Assembly: GCA_037445815.1 (NCBI GenBank) | Contig: JBBIJV010000085.1 | Location: 1-13,944, forward strand | Origin: FEN-1219 sp037445815 | GTDB taxonomy: Bacteria; Pseudomonadota; Gammaproteobacteria; Steroidobacterales; Rariloculaceae | Reading direction: 5' to 3' | DNA length: 13,944 nucleotides | Part shown: in pieces, positions 6,407 to 13,513 of the stretch | Position numbering within the stretch: the stretch's first letter is position 1 | How the letters are laid out: each line of letters starts with the position of its first letter | Notes under the pieces: model-generated | What the model saw: only the letters and a program-made list of their open reading frames with translations | What the model was told of the DNA's origin: nothing | The model's database searches: none | Position numbers and translations under genes: made by a program

Positions 6407-7777
6407 ATGAGCAAGCCCCGAAAGATCGATTGCTTCAAAGCCTACGACGTACGCGGCCGCGTTCCGGAAGAGCTCGACGAGGACATCGCGTATCGCATCG
6501 GCCGCGCCTATGCGGCGTTCGTGAAGCCGCGCACGGTCGCCGTCGGCCGCGACATCCGCGCCTCGAGCCCGCTGCTCCAAGAGGCACTCACGAAGGGCCT
6601 CACGGACTCCGGCGTCGACGTGCAGGACATCGGCGTCGGCGGCACCGAGCTCTCGTACTTCGCCACGTTCAGCCGCAAGCTGGACGGCGGCATCATGGTC
6701 ACGGCGAGCCACAACCCGCCGAACTACAACGGCATGAAGTTCGTGCGCGAGGAGTCGCGGCCGATCAGCGCCGACACCGGGCTCAAAGACATCCGCGCGC
6801 TCGCCGAGCGCGGCGAGTTCGGCCCGCCGTCCGCGGCTCGCGGCAAGGTGCGGCAGGTCGACATCAAGCCCGCCTACATCGAGCACCTCAGGTCGTACAT
6901 CGACACGAAGGCGCTCGCACCGCTCGAGATCGTCGTGAACGCCGGCAACGGCGGGGCAGGGCCGATCGTGGATCTGCTCGAGCCGCATCTGCCGTTTCGC
7001 TTCGTCAAGGTGTTCCACGAGCCCGACGGCAGCTTCCCGAACGGTGTGCCGAACCCGATGATCGAGGAGAACCGCGCCGTCACGATCGAACGCCTGCGCG
7101 CGGAGAGCGCCGATCTTGCGATCGCCTGGGACGGCGACTACGACCGCTGCTTCTTGTTCGACGAGCTCGGTCAGTTCATCGAAGGCTATTACATCGTCGG
7201 CTTGCTCGCGGAGTCGTTCCTCAAGAAGACGCCCGGCGGGCGCATCGTCCACGACCCGCGCCTCACCTGGAACACGCTCGACATCGTGAAGCGGCTCGGC
7301 GGCGAAGCCGTGCAGAGCAAGTCGGGGCACGCGTTCATCAAGCAGCGCATGCGCGAGGTCGACGCCGTCTACGGCGGCGAGATGAGCGCGCACCACTACT
7401 TCCGCCGGTTCTCGTACGCCGACAGCGGCATGATCCCGTGGCTCCTGATCACCGAGATCATGAGTGAGCGCAAGCAATCGTTGTCGCAGCTCGTCGGCGA
7501 GCGCATGCGCGCGTTTCCGGCGAGCGGCGAGATCAATCGCCGCGTCGCGGACGCGCCGGCCGTCATAGCGCGCGTCGAGCGGAAGTACACGCCAGGCGCA
7601 CTCGCCATCGATCGTACCGACGGCTTGTCGATCGAGTACGCCGCATGGCGCTTCAACTTGCGCTCGTCGAACACGGAGCCGCTGCTTCGATTGAACGTGG
7701 AGAGCCGCGGCGACGCCGGCCTGATGCGGGCGAAAACGGCCGAGCTGCTCGAGGTGCTCGGCGGGGAGCCGGGTTAG
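6407..7777 (+). CDS. manB: Phosphomannomutase/phosphoglucomutase
   Basis: This 456-residue alpha-D-phosphohexomutase interconverts hexose 6- and 1-phosphates, feeding GDP-mannose or UDP-glucose for exopolysaccharide or LPS. All four active-site loops are visible: phosphoserine loop TASHNPPNYNGMKF with S101; metal loop WDGDYDRC with D242, D244 and D246; sugar loop GEMSAHHYF (324-332); and phosphate loop RSSNTEPLLR (419-428). The GEMS sequence is seen in phosphomannomutase and dual-specificity PMM/PGM enzymes (CpsG/ManB, AlgC), so mannose use is favoured, but substrate cannot be fixed from sequence. The N-terminus KIDCFKAYDVRG is typical. The ATG is preceded by a weak TGGA. A kinase gene follows after 6 bp, suggesting an operon. 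No other sugar-nucleotide genes are in the window. Confidence 0.95.
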   Translation: MSKPRKIDCFKAYDVRGRVPEELDEDIAYRIGRAYAAFVKPRTVAVGRDIRASSPLLQEALTKGLTDSGVDVQDIGVGGTELSYFATFSRKLDGGIMVTASHNPPNYNGMKFVREESRPISADTGLKDIRALAERGEFGPPSAARGKVRQVDIKPAYIEHLRSYIDTKALAPLEIVVNAGNGGAGPIVDLLEPHLPFRFVKVFHEPDGSFPNGVPNPMIEENRAVTIERLRAESADLAIAWDGDYDRCFLFDELGQFIEGYYIVGLLAESFLKKTPGGRIVHDPRLTWNTLDIVKRLGGEAVQSKSGHAFIKQRMREVDAVYGGEMSAHHYFRRFSYADSGMIPWLLITEIMSERKQSLSQLVGERMRAFPASGEINRRVADAPAVIARVERKYTPGALAIDRTDGLSIEYAAWRFNLRSSNTEPLLRLNVESRGDAGLMRAKTAELLEVLGGEPG

Positions 7778-7783
7778 GCGAAC

Positions 7784-9337
7784 GTGGCGCGAAAGGGCGC
7801 ACGCAGTAAGCGCTCGCCGGCACGCGCCGCGCTGCCCGAGGCGCTGCGCGATCCGCGCTGCTACGGCCCGGACGTGAAAGACGTGCGGCTCGTCGAGACG
7901 CACGTGTCGTGGGTGTTCCTCACGGGGCAGTACGCGTACAAGGTCAAGAAGCCCGTCAAGCTGCCGTTCGTCGACTTCTCCACGCTCGCGCTCCGCAAGC
8001 GCTTCTGCGAAGAGGAGCTGCGCGTGAACCGGCGGCTCGCGCCGGAGCTCTACTTGGGCGTCGTGCCGATCGGCGGCTCGGCCGCGGCGCCTCGCATCGG
8101 TCGCAGGCCCGCGTTCGAGTATGCCGTCAAGATGCGCGAGTTCCCGTCCGACGCGCGCCTCGACCGGCGGCTCGCCTCGGACGGCGTGCCGCGCGAAGCG
8201 CTCGCCGAGTTCGGCGGGCGGCTCGCGAAGTTCCACCGCAGCCTCGAGCCGATCCGCGGCATCCCGGCCGAGGAAACGGCCGCTACGGCGCGCGACAACG
8301 TCGAGGAGCTCGCGGCGCTCATGAAGCGCGAACGCAAGCGCGAGGTGGCGACGGTACGCGCCTGGACCGAGCGGCAGTGCGCAAGCCTGATGCCGGTCTT
8401 CGCGCAGCGCGCCGCCGCGGGCACGCATCGCGAGTGCCATGGCGATCTGCACCTGCAGAATCTCCTCTGGCGCGACGGCAAGATCGTGGCGTTCGACGCG
8501 CTCGAGTTCGACCGCAAGCTGCGCGACATCGACGTCATCAGCGAGGCCTCGTTTCTCGCGATGGACCTGCGCGCACACGGGCGCACGGACTTGGCCTACG
8601 AGTTCCTGAACGGCTATTTCGAAGCGAGCGGGGACTACGCCGGAGCCGACGTGCTGCGCTTCTACTTGGTCTACCGCGCGCTCGTCCGTGCCAAGGTCGC
8701 CGCCATCAAGCGCGCGCAGTCCGCCTCCGACGGCCACGAGGCCGAGCGTTATCTCGCGACGGCGCTCGAGCTCATCGCTCCAAGACGCCCGTTGCTCGTG
8801 ATTGCGCACGGACTGTCGGGCAGCGGCAAGAGCTATGTCTTGAACGAGCTCGTGAGCCGCCTGCCCGGCATCCGCGCGCGATCCGACGTCGAGCGCAAGC
8901 GCCTGCACGGGCTCGACGCTTCGGCGCGCAGCGGATCGGAAGTCGGAGCCGGCTTATACACCGCCGCCGGGACGCGGCGCACGTACGCCGCGCTCGGCGA
9001 GATCGCCGCGGCGCTGCTGCGCAACGGTGAGACGGCGCTCATCGACGCCGCGTTCCTGAAGCGCAGCGAGCGCCTCGAGTTCCGCCAGATTGCCGCCGCC
9101 AACGCCGCGCGCTTCGCGATCCTCGACTGCACGGCCTCGCCGCGCGAGCTCGAAGCGCGCATCCGCGCCCGCGCCAGCGCGGGACGCGACGCCTCGGAAG
9201 CCGACCTCGCGGTGCTCGAGCATCAATTGCGCACCGAGGAGCCTCTCGACGCCGCGGAACGGCGGCATGCGGTCAGGGTCGATACCGAAAAAAGTATCGA
9301 CTATTCACAGCTCGCGGCCCGGCTCCGCTCGGCCTGA
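7784..9337 (+). CDS. Two-domain kinase: aminoglycoside-phosphotransferase-like domain fused to a P-loop kinase domain
   Basis: This 517-residue protein joins two nucleotide-binding modules. Residues about 35-330 are an APH/choline-kinase-like fold with the catalytic loop ECHGDLHLQNLLW (D221, N226) and the metal site VAFDALEFD (D238). Residues about 335-515 are a P-loop NTPase with Walker A GLSGSGKS (343-350) and the RSDVERKRL motif (366-374) seen in small-molecule kinases of the COG0645 kind. The same fusion (COG2187 plus COG0645) occurs widely, but I know of no confirmed substrate; resistance to aminoglycosides should not be assumed. The start is GTG at 7784, 6 bp after the phosphohexomutase stop, with a GGAG about 15 nt upstream that is rather distant. 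Co-transcription with manB suggests a phosphorylated sugar or related metabolite, which is inference. Confidence 0.85.
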   Translation: MARKGARSKRSPARAALPEALRDPRCYGPDVKDVRLVETHVSWVFLTGQYAYKVKKPVKLPFVDFSTLALRKRFCEEELRVNRRLAPELYLGVVPIGGSAAAPRIGRRPAFEYAVKMREFPSDARLDRRLASDGVPREALAEFGGRLAKFHRSLEPIRGIPAEETAATARDNVEELAALMKRERKREVATVRAWTERQCASLMPVFAQRAAAGTHRECHGDLHLQNLLWRDGKIVAFDALEFDRKLRDIDVISEASFLAMDLRAHGRTDLAYEFLNGYFEASGDYAGADVLRFYLVYRALVRAKVAAIKRAQSASDGHEAERYLATALELIAPRRPLLVIAHGLSGSGKSYVLNELVSRLPGIRARSDVERKRLHGLDASARSGSEVGAGLYTAAGTRRTYAALGEIAAALLRNGETALIDAAFLKRSERLEFRQIAAANAARFAILDCTASPRELEARIRARASAGRDASEADLAVLEHQLRTEEPLDAAERRHAVRVDTEKSIDYSQLAARLRSA

Positions 9338-9354
9338 TACTTGCAGTCGCAAGC

Positions 9355-9384
9355 CTTGAACGGTCTGCGCCACGGCCCCAGATA
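9355..9384 (+). promoter_or_regulatory. Sigma-32-like heat-shock promoter upstream of lon
   Basis: CTTGAA at 9355-9360 is followed after 15 bp by CCCCAGATA at 9376-9384. The known sigma-32 pattern is CTTGAA, 13-17 bp, CCCCAT followed by a T/A-rich position; here the second element has one deviation (CCCCAG). It sits 31 bp before the lon ATG, and lon is a classic sigma-32 target in E. coli. A small hairpin CTTGC/GCAAG (9340-9353) immediately precedes it and may belong to the end of the upstream gene. Confidence 0.6.
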
Positions 9385-9404
9385 GCCACTCGGATCAATC
9401 CTTC

Positions 9405-9408
9405 GAGG
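9405..9408 (+). promoter_or_regulatory. Ribosome binding site of lon
   Basis: GAGG lies 6 nt before the ATG at 9415 and supports that start over later in-frame codons. Confidence 0.6.
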
Positions 9409-9414
9409 CCCATC

Positions 9415-11811
9415 ATGTACGACGAAGACCATCAGCTGCCGCAGGCCACCCGCGACAACGGCTCCGTCACGCTGCCCGCGGACGTGCTGCTCGTCGTACC
9501 CGTGCGCAACCTCGTGATGTTCCCGGGAGCCGTCACCCAAGTGGCGCTGACGCGCGACTTCTCGATGCGCGCGGCCCAGGAGGCCGTCCAGCACGGCTAC
9601 AAGCTCGGCATCGTCCTACAGAAAGATCCGAGCACCGACATGCCGACCCCGGACGATCTCTACAAGATCGGCACGACGGTCACCGTCGTACGCTATTTGC
9701 GGGCGCCGAACGGCGTCCACCACCTGATCTGCCAAGGCGAGCAGCGCTTCCGCACGCTCGACTATCTGCAGGGGCTGCCGTTTCTCGCCGCGCGTTTCGA
9801 CCTCATTCCGGACCAAACCACCACGGACGCGGAGACCGAAGCGCGCGCGACGCTGCTCAAGCAGAAAGCGATCGAGGCGATCGAGCTGCTGCCGCAAGTG
9901 CCGCCCGAGCTCGCGCCGGCGCTGCAGAACATCGAGTCGCCGGGCGCGCTCGCCGACATGATCGGCGGGCTCATCGACATCAAACCGTCCGAGAAGCAGT
10001 CGATCCTCGAGGCGTTGAAGGTGCGCGATCGGCTCGATCGCGTGCTCGAGGTGCTGACGCACCGCATCGAGGTGTTGAAGCTATCGAAAGAGATCGGCGA
10101 GCAGACGCAAGGCAAGCTCGACGAGCGCCAGCGCGAGTACGTGCTGCGCGAGCAGCTGAAGACGATCAAGAAGGAGCTCGGCGAGGACGACACCCAAACC
10201 GAGCTCGAGGAGCTGCGTCAGGCGATCACCGACGCCAAGATGCCCGAGGAAGTCGAGAAGCAGGCGTTGAAGGAGCTGCGGCGCCTCGAGAGCATGCCGG
10301 ACTCGTCGACGGAGCATTCGATGGTGCGCACGTACCTCGATTGGCTCGTCGCCCTGCCGTGGTCGAAGAGCGACGCGGAAACCATCGACATCGACAAGGC
10401 CCGCCAGATTCTCGATGCGGATCACTACGGCCTCGAGAAGGTCAAGCGGCGCATCCTCGAGTACCTCGCCGTCCGCAAGCTGAATGCGTCGGGCCGGAGC
10501 CCGATCTTGTGCTTCGTCGGCCCGCCCGGCGTCGGCAAAACCTCGCTCGGCCAGAGCATCGCGCGCGCCGTGGGGCTCAAGTTCGTGCGCGCGAGCTTGG
10601 GCGGGGTGCACGACGAGGCGGAGATTCGCGGCCATCGCCGCACCTACATCGGCTCGATGCCGGGCAAGATCATCCAGAGCCTGCGCAAGGCCGGCACGAA
10701 CAATCCCGTCTTCATGCTCGACGAGATGGACAAGCTCGGCGTCGGCTTCCACGGCGACCCGTCGGCCGCGTTGCTCGAGGTGCTCGATCCCGAGCAGAAC
10801 TCGACGTTCGCCGATCACTATCTCGACGTGCCGTTCGACTTGAGCAAGGTCTTCTTCGTCGCGACGGCGAATGTGCTCGACACGATTCCGGGGCCGCTGC
10901 GCGACCGCATGGAGATCATCGAGCTGCCGGGCTACACGCAGGACGAGAAGCTCGCAATCGCGACGCGTTATCTCGTGGCGCGCCAGCTGAAAGCGAACGG
11001 GCTCGCGGAGAACCAGGCTACGATCAGCGAGGAGGCCCTGCGCGTCGTCATCGAGGGCTACACGCGCGAGGCCGGCGTTCGCAATCTCGAGCGCGAGATC
11101 GGCGCGCTGCTGCGCCACGCCGCGATGAAGATCGCGGAAGGCACGGCCGAGCACGTCGACATTCACGCGGCCGACGTGCCCGCGATCTTGGGGCCGCGGC
11201 ACTTCGAGAACGAGGTGAAGCTGCGCACGAGCATCCCGGGCGTCGCCACGGGCCTCGCCTGGACGCCGGTCGGCGGCGACATCCTGTTCATCGAAGCCAC
11301 GCTCGTGCCCGGGAAGGGTCAGCTGATCCTGACGGGCCAGCTCGGCGACGTCATGAAGGAAAGCGCGCAGGCCGCCGTGAGCCTCGCGAAGGGGCGGCTC
11401 GACAAGCTCGGCGCCGACCGCAGCGTGCTCGAGCAGAACGACCTGCACATCCACCTGCCGGCCGGCGCGATCCCGAAGGACGGGCCGAGCGCGGGCGTGG
11501 CGATGTTCCTGGCCGTGGCTTCGCTCCTGTCGGGGCGCACGGTGCGCAACGACATCGCGATGACGGGCGAGATCAGCTTGCGCGGGCTCGTGCTGCCGAT
11601 CGGCGGCGTCAAGGAGAAGTCGCTGGCGGCGCTGCGCGCCGGCATCGACACGGTGCTGCTGCCGAAGCGCAACGAGAAGGACCTCGAGGAGATCCCCGAG
11701 GCTGCGCGCAAGAAGCTCAAGTTCGTGTTCCTCGAGAACATCGACGATGCGCTCGAGGCGGCGCTCGACCCGCCGCCCCGGGCCGGCGAGCGCCAGCGCG
11801 CCGTCGCCTGA
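9415..11811 (+). CDS. lon: ATP-dependent protease Lon (class LonA)
   Basis: Lon is a cytoplasmic homohexameric AAA+ protease that degrades misfolded and selected regulatory proteins. The 798-residue length is normal for LonA. The N-terminal substrate-binding domain begins LLVVPVRNLVMFPGAV (25-40) and runs to about 210, followed by a helical/coiled-coil region (about 215-310) containing the family-typical YVLREQLKTIKKELGE. The AAA+ module has Walker A GPPGVGKT (369-376), Walker B VFMLDEMDK (D436, E437) and the arginine-finger region PGPLRDRMEIIEL (492-504). The protease domain has the Ser-Lys dyad: S692 in PKDGPSAGVAMF and K735 in GGVKEKSLAA. Everything needed for activity is present. The last two bases of the stop codon are also the outermost paired bases of the large inverted repeat that follows. 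Confidence 0.98.
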   Translation: MYDEDHQLPQATRDNGSVTLPADVLLVVPVRNLVMFPGAVTQVALTRDFSMRAAQEAVQHGYKLGIVLQKDPSTDMPTPDDLYKIGTTVTVVRYLRAPNGVHHLICQGEQRFRTLDYLQGLPFLAARFDLIPDQTTTDAETEARATLLKQKAIEAIELLPQVPPELAPALQNIESPGALADMIGGLIDIKPSEKQSILEALKVRDRLDRVLEVLTHRIEVLKLSKEIGEQTQGKLDERQREYVLREQLKTIKKELGEDDTQTELEELRQAITDAKMPEEVEKQALKELRRLESMPDSSTEHSMVRTYLDWLVALPWSKSDAETIDIDKARQILDADHYGLEKVKRRILEYLAVRKLNASGRSPILCFVGPPGVGKTSLGQSIARAVGLKFVRASLGGVHDEAEIRGHRRTYIGSMPGKIIQSLRKAGTNNPVFMLDEMDKLGVGFHGDPSAALLEVLDPEQNSTFADHYLDVPFDLSKVFFVATANVLDTIPGPLRDRMEIIELPGYTQDEKLAIATRYLVARQLKANGLAENQATISEEALRVVIEGYTREAGVRNLEREIGALLRHAAMKIAEGTAEHVDIHAADVPAILGPRHFENEVKLRTSIPGVATGLAWTPVGGDILFIEATLVPGKGQLILTGQLGDVMKESAQAAVSLAKGRLDKLGADRSVLEQNDLHIHLPAGAIPKDGPSAGVAMFLAVASLLSGRTVRNDIAMTGEISLRGLVLPIGGVKEKSLAALRAGIDTVLLPKRNEKDLEEIPEAARKKLKFVFLENIDDALEAALDPPPRAGERQRAVA

Positions 11812-12033
11812 AGCGTCTCGAGCTGCCTGTCGTATCTCACTTTGACGGTCGGCCTTGGCGTAGGCGGCGGCCGGCCGTCGATGGCCCCTTGCGGGACCGT
11901 CGGCGCACAGGGATGTGCGCCGCCGAGCGGCATGGATGCTCTTCCCGCGTGTCCCGCAAGGGACCATCGACGTCCAGCCGCCTTTCAGCGTCGTCGGTCA
12001 AAGTGAGACACGACAGGCAGCTCGAGACGCTTC
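11810..12033. repeat. 224-bp imperfect palindromic element downstream of lon
   Basis: Outer arms at 11810-11846 and 11997-12033 (37 bp each) are inverted copies with one mismatch (A11834 versus C12009). A second inverted pair, 11876-11897 and 11951-11972 (22 bp), also has one mismatch (C11885/A11963), and its centre is shifted by about 2.5 bp. A GGCGGC/GCCGCC stretch just outside the second pair also pairs. Between the inner arms lies a perfect 9-bp hairpin with a GGGA loop (11901-11922) and a weaker GAGC/GCTC one (about 11925-11941). As RNA this would be a long branched rod. It could be a MITE-like element or species-specific intergenic repeat, a structured RNA, or a strong bidirectional terminator lacking a U-tract. 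I see no target-site duplication at its ends. It occupies most of the 274-bp gap between lon and bioF. Confidence 0.85.
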
Positions 12034-12074
12034 CCGCGATAGCGCGCGCTCGGTGAGAATGCGGGCTCACTGCT

Positions 12075-12078
12075 GGAG
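12075..12078 (+). promoter_or_regulatory. Ribosome binding site that decides the bioF start
   Basis: GGAG lies 7 nt before a TTG at 12086. The in-frame ATG at 12059 has GGTGAG only 1 nt away, too close to serve. This favours the TTG, though TTG starts are uncommon. Confidence 0.45.
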
Positions 12079-12085
12079 CTCGCAC

Positions 12086-13078
12086 TTGTCAGAACGTTCC
12101 GTCACAGCGCCGCCATCGCTCGATGAGGTCGCGCGCGAAAAGCTCGAGGCGCTCGAGCGGCGGCGGCTGCGCCGAGCGCTCGTGGAGACCGCGCGGCCGC
12201 GCGCCACGGCGGCCATGCAGTCCGGCGCGGAGCTCGTCTCCTTCTCGTGCAACGATTACTTGGGTCTTTCGCACCACCCTGACGTCGTCGCGGCGAGCAT
12301 CGAAGCGACGCGGCGCTACGGGGTCGGCGCGGGCTCGTCGCGGCTCGTCAACGGCAACCATCCGCTCTACGCCGAGCTCGAGCGCAAGCTCGCCGCGATC
12401 AAGGGCACGGAAGCCGCCGTCGTGTTCGGCAGCGGCTATCTCACGAACGTCGGCGTGATCTCGGCGCTCGCCGGCCGCAGCGATTTGATCCTCATGGACG
12501 AGCTTTGCCACAGCTCTCTGCGGACGGGCGCGGCCGCGAGCGGCGCGCGCGTGCTCGAGTTCCGGCACAACGACGTGGCGCACTTCGACGAGCTGCTCGG
12601 TGCGCAGCGCGCGGCGCATCGGCACTGCCTCGTATTGACCGACGGGGTGTTCAGCATGGACGGCGATCTTGCGCCGCTGCCGGCGCTCGCCGCGGTCGCG
12701 GCCAGCCACGACGCGTGGCTCATGAGCGACGATGCGCACGGCCTCGGCGTCGTCGGCGGCGGGCGCGGCTCGAGCTTCGCGTTCGACGACCCCGTTGCGG
12801 TGCCGCTCAACATGGGCACGCTGTCGAAGGCCGTCGGCAGCTACGGCGGCTATCTCTGCGCGAGCGCGAGCGTCGTGGAGCTCGTCCGCAACCGCGCCCG
12901 CAGCTTCGTCTACTCGACGGGCTTGCCGCCCGGCACCGTCGCGGCCGCGAGCCGCGCGCTCGACGTCATCGCGACGGACCAAGAGCTCGTGCGCCGGCCC
13001 CTGCTCCTCCAGACTTCCCATCACGTCCCAACACAATCGTTTCATGAGGGACTGGGAGACCGAGACCACGTGGGGTGA
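12086..13078 (+). CDS. bioF: 8-amino-7-oxononanoate synthase, C-terminally truncated
   Basis: BioF condenses pimeloyl-ACP (or -CoA) with L-alanine to form KAPA, the substrate chain used by BioA. This PLP enzyme of the alpha-oxoamine synthase family shows SFSCNDYLGLSHHPD (52-66), GAGSSRLVNGNHPLYAELE (81-99), the PLP-stacking histidine H142 in DELCHSS, DGVFSMDGD (186-194), SDDAHGLG with D215 and H218, and the Schiff-base lysine K248 in TLSKAVGSYGG. Family-like sequence continues to about residue 305 (VIATDQELVRRP), then changes to an unrelated tail of about 25 residues and stops. Roughly 80 residues, the C-terminal domain that closes the active site, are missing, and neither of the other two forward frames continues it. 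The product is probably non-functional unless the break is an assembly artefact. The start may be TTG at 12086 or ATG at 12059. Confidence 0.88.
   Translation: MSERSVTAPPSLDEVAREKLEALERRRLRRALVETARPRATAAMQSGAELVSFSCNDYLGLSHHPDVVAASIEATRRYGVGAGSSRLVNGNHPLYAELERKLAAIKGTEAAVVFGSGYLTNVGVISALAGRSDLILMDELCHSSLRTGAAASGARVLEFRHNDVAHFDELLGAQRAAHRHCLVLTDGVFSMDGDLAPLPALAAVAASHDAWLMSDDAHGLGVVGGGRGSSFAFDDPVAVPLNMGTLSKAVGSYGGYLCASASVVELVRNRARSFVYSTGLPPGTVAAASRALDVIATDQELVRRPLLLQTSHHVPTQSFHEGLGDRDHVG
13016..13057. repeat. Inverted repeat at the point where bioF breaks
   Basis: TCCCA (13016-13020) and GTCCC (13025-13029) pair with GGGAC (13048-13052) and TGGGA (13053-13057), making a 10-bp stem with a 4-nt bulge and an 18-nt loop. 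It begins within about 10-15 bp of the place where BioF homology ends, so it may be the end of an inserted element. Only one such structure is visible here. Confidence 0.4.
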
Positions 13079-13513
13079 TTGCGTCGGGCGTTGCAGACCG
13101 AGTTCCATACAGACGACATGCAGCATTCTAAGACACGTCGTTTCCCGGTCGCGGTGCCGGAAGCGCCCAGATCTTGCGGGCGACGATCAGGTCCTGCAGC
13201 CGCGCACGAGGAGGGCATGGCGATTGTCGCGCACGCCTTGCGATCGACCGATACCGGGATCCGCTCGCCAACACAGCCCGTGCCAGGAGGAAAGACGAGA
13301 GGTTTGATAGAACGATTGGGACAAGTCGCAAACCGGCGCTCGCAGAGACCCGTGGTCGGTCCCCGGATCCCATGTTACCGATTTGCGCGAGGCCGACAAT
13401 CCAACTCTAGTGCGCACGACAGGGCCAGTCAAACACGGCCGCACCTCGTATCGGCCCGCACCCGCGGACCAGTCCAGGCTGGGGTGGGCGTCCGTTTGGT
13501 GCCCCGCACGTCC
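13079..13513. other. 435-bp stretch without a recognisable gene
   Basis: This region has lower and more uneven G+C than the genes to its left. No reading frame here gives a protein I recognise, and I see no tRNA-like or repeat-array structure. An 8-bp palindrome CCACGTGG lies just before it (13066-13073). It may be the remnant of an inserted element, decayed intergenic DNA, or sequence from another genome joined during assembly. Confidence 0.5.

Noticed and set aside
7784..9337. Reading the APH-like domain as an aminoglycoside-resistance gene
   Set aside because: The catalytic loop is shared by many small-molecule kinases. The fusion with a P-loop kinase and the context beside manB do not support a resistance role.
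11915..12085. Extension of bioF upstream to 11915 through the palindromic element
   Set aside because: The extra residues come from the repeat, not from BioF, and there is a better start with a Shine-Dalgarno at 12086 (or ATG at 12059).
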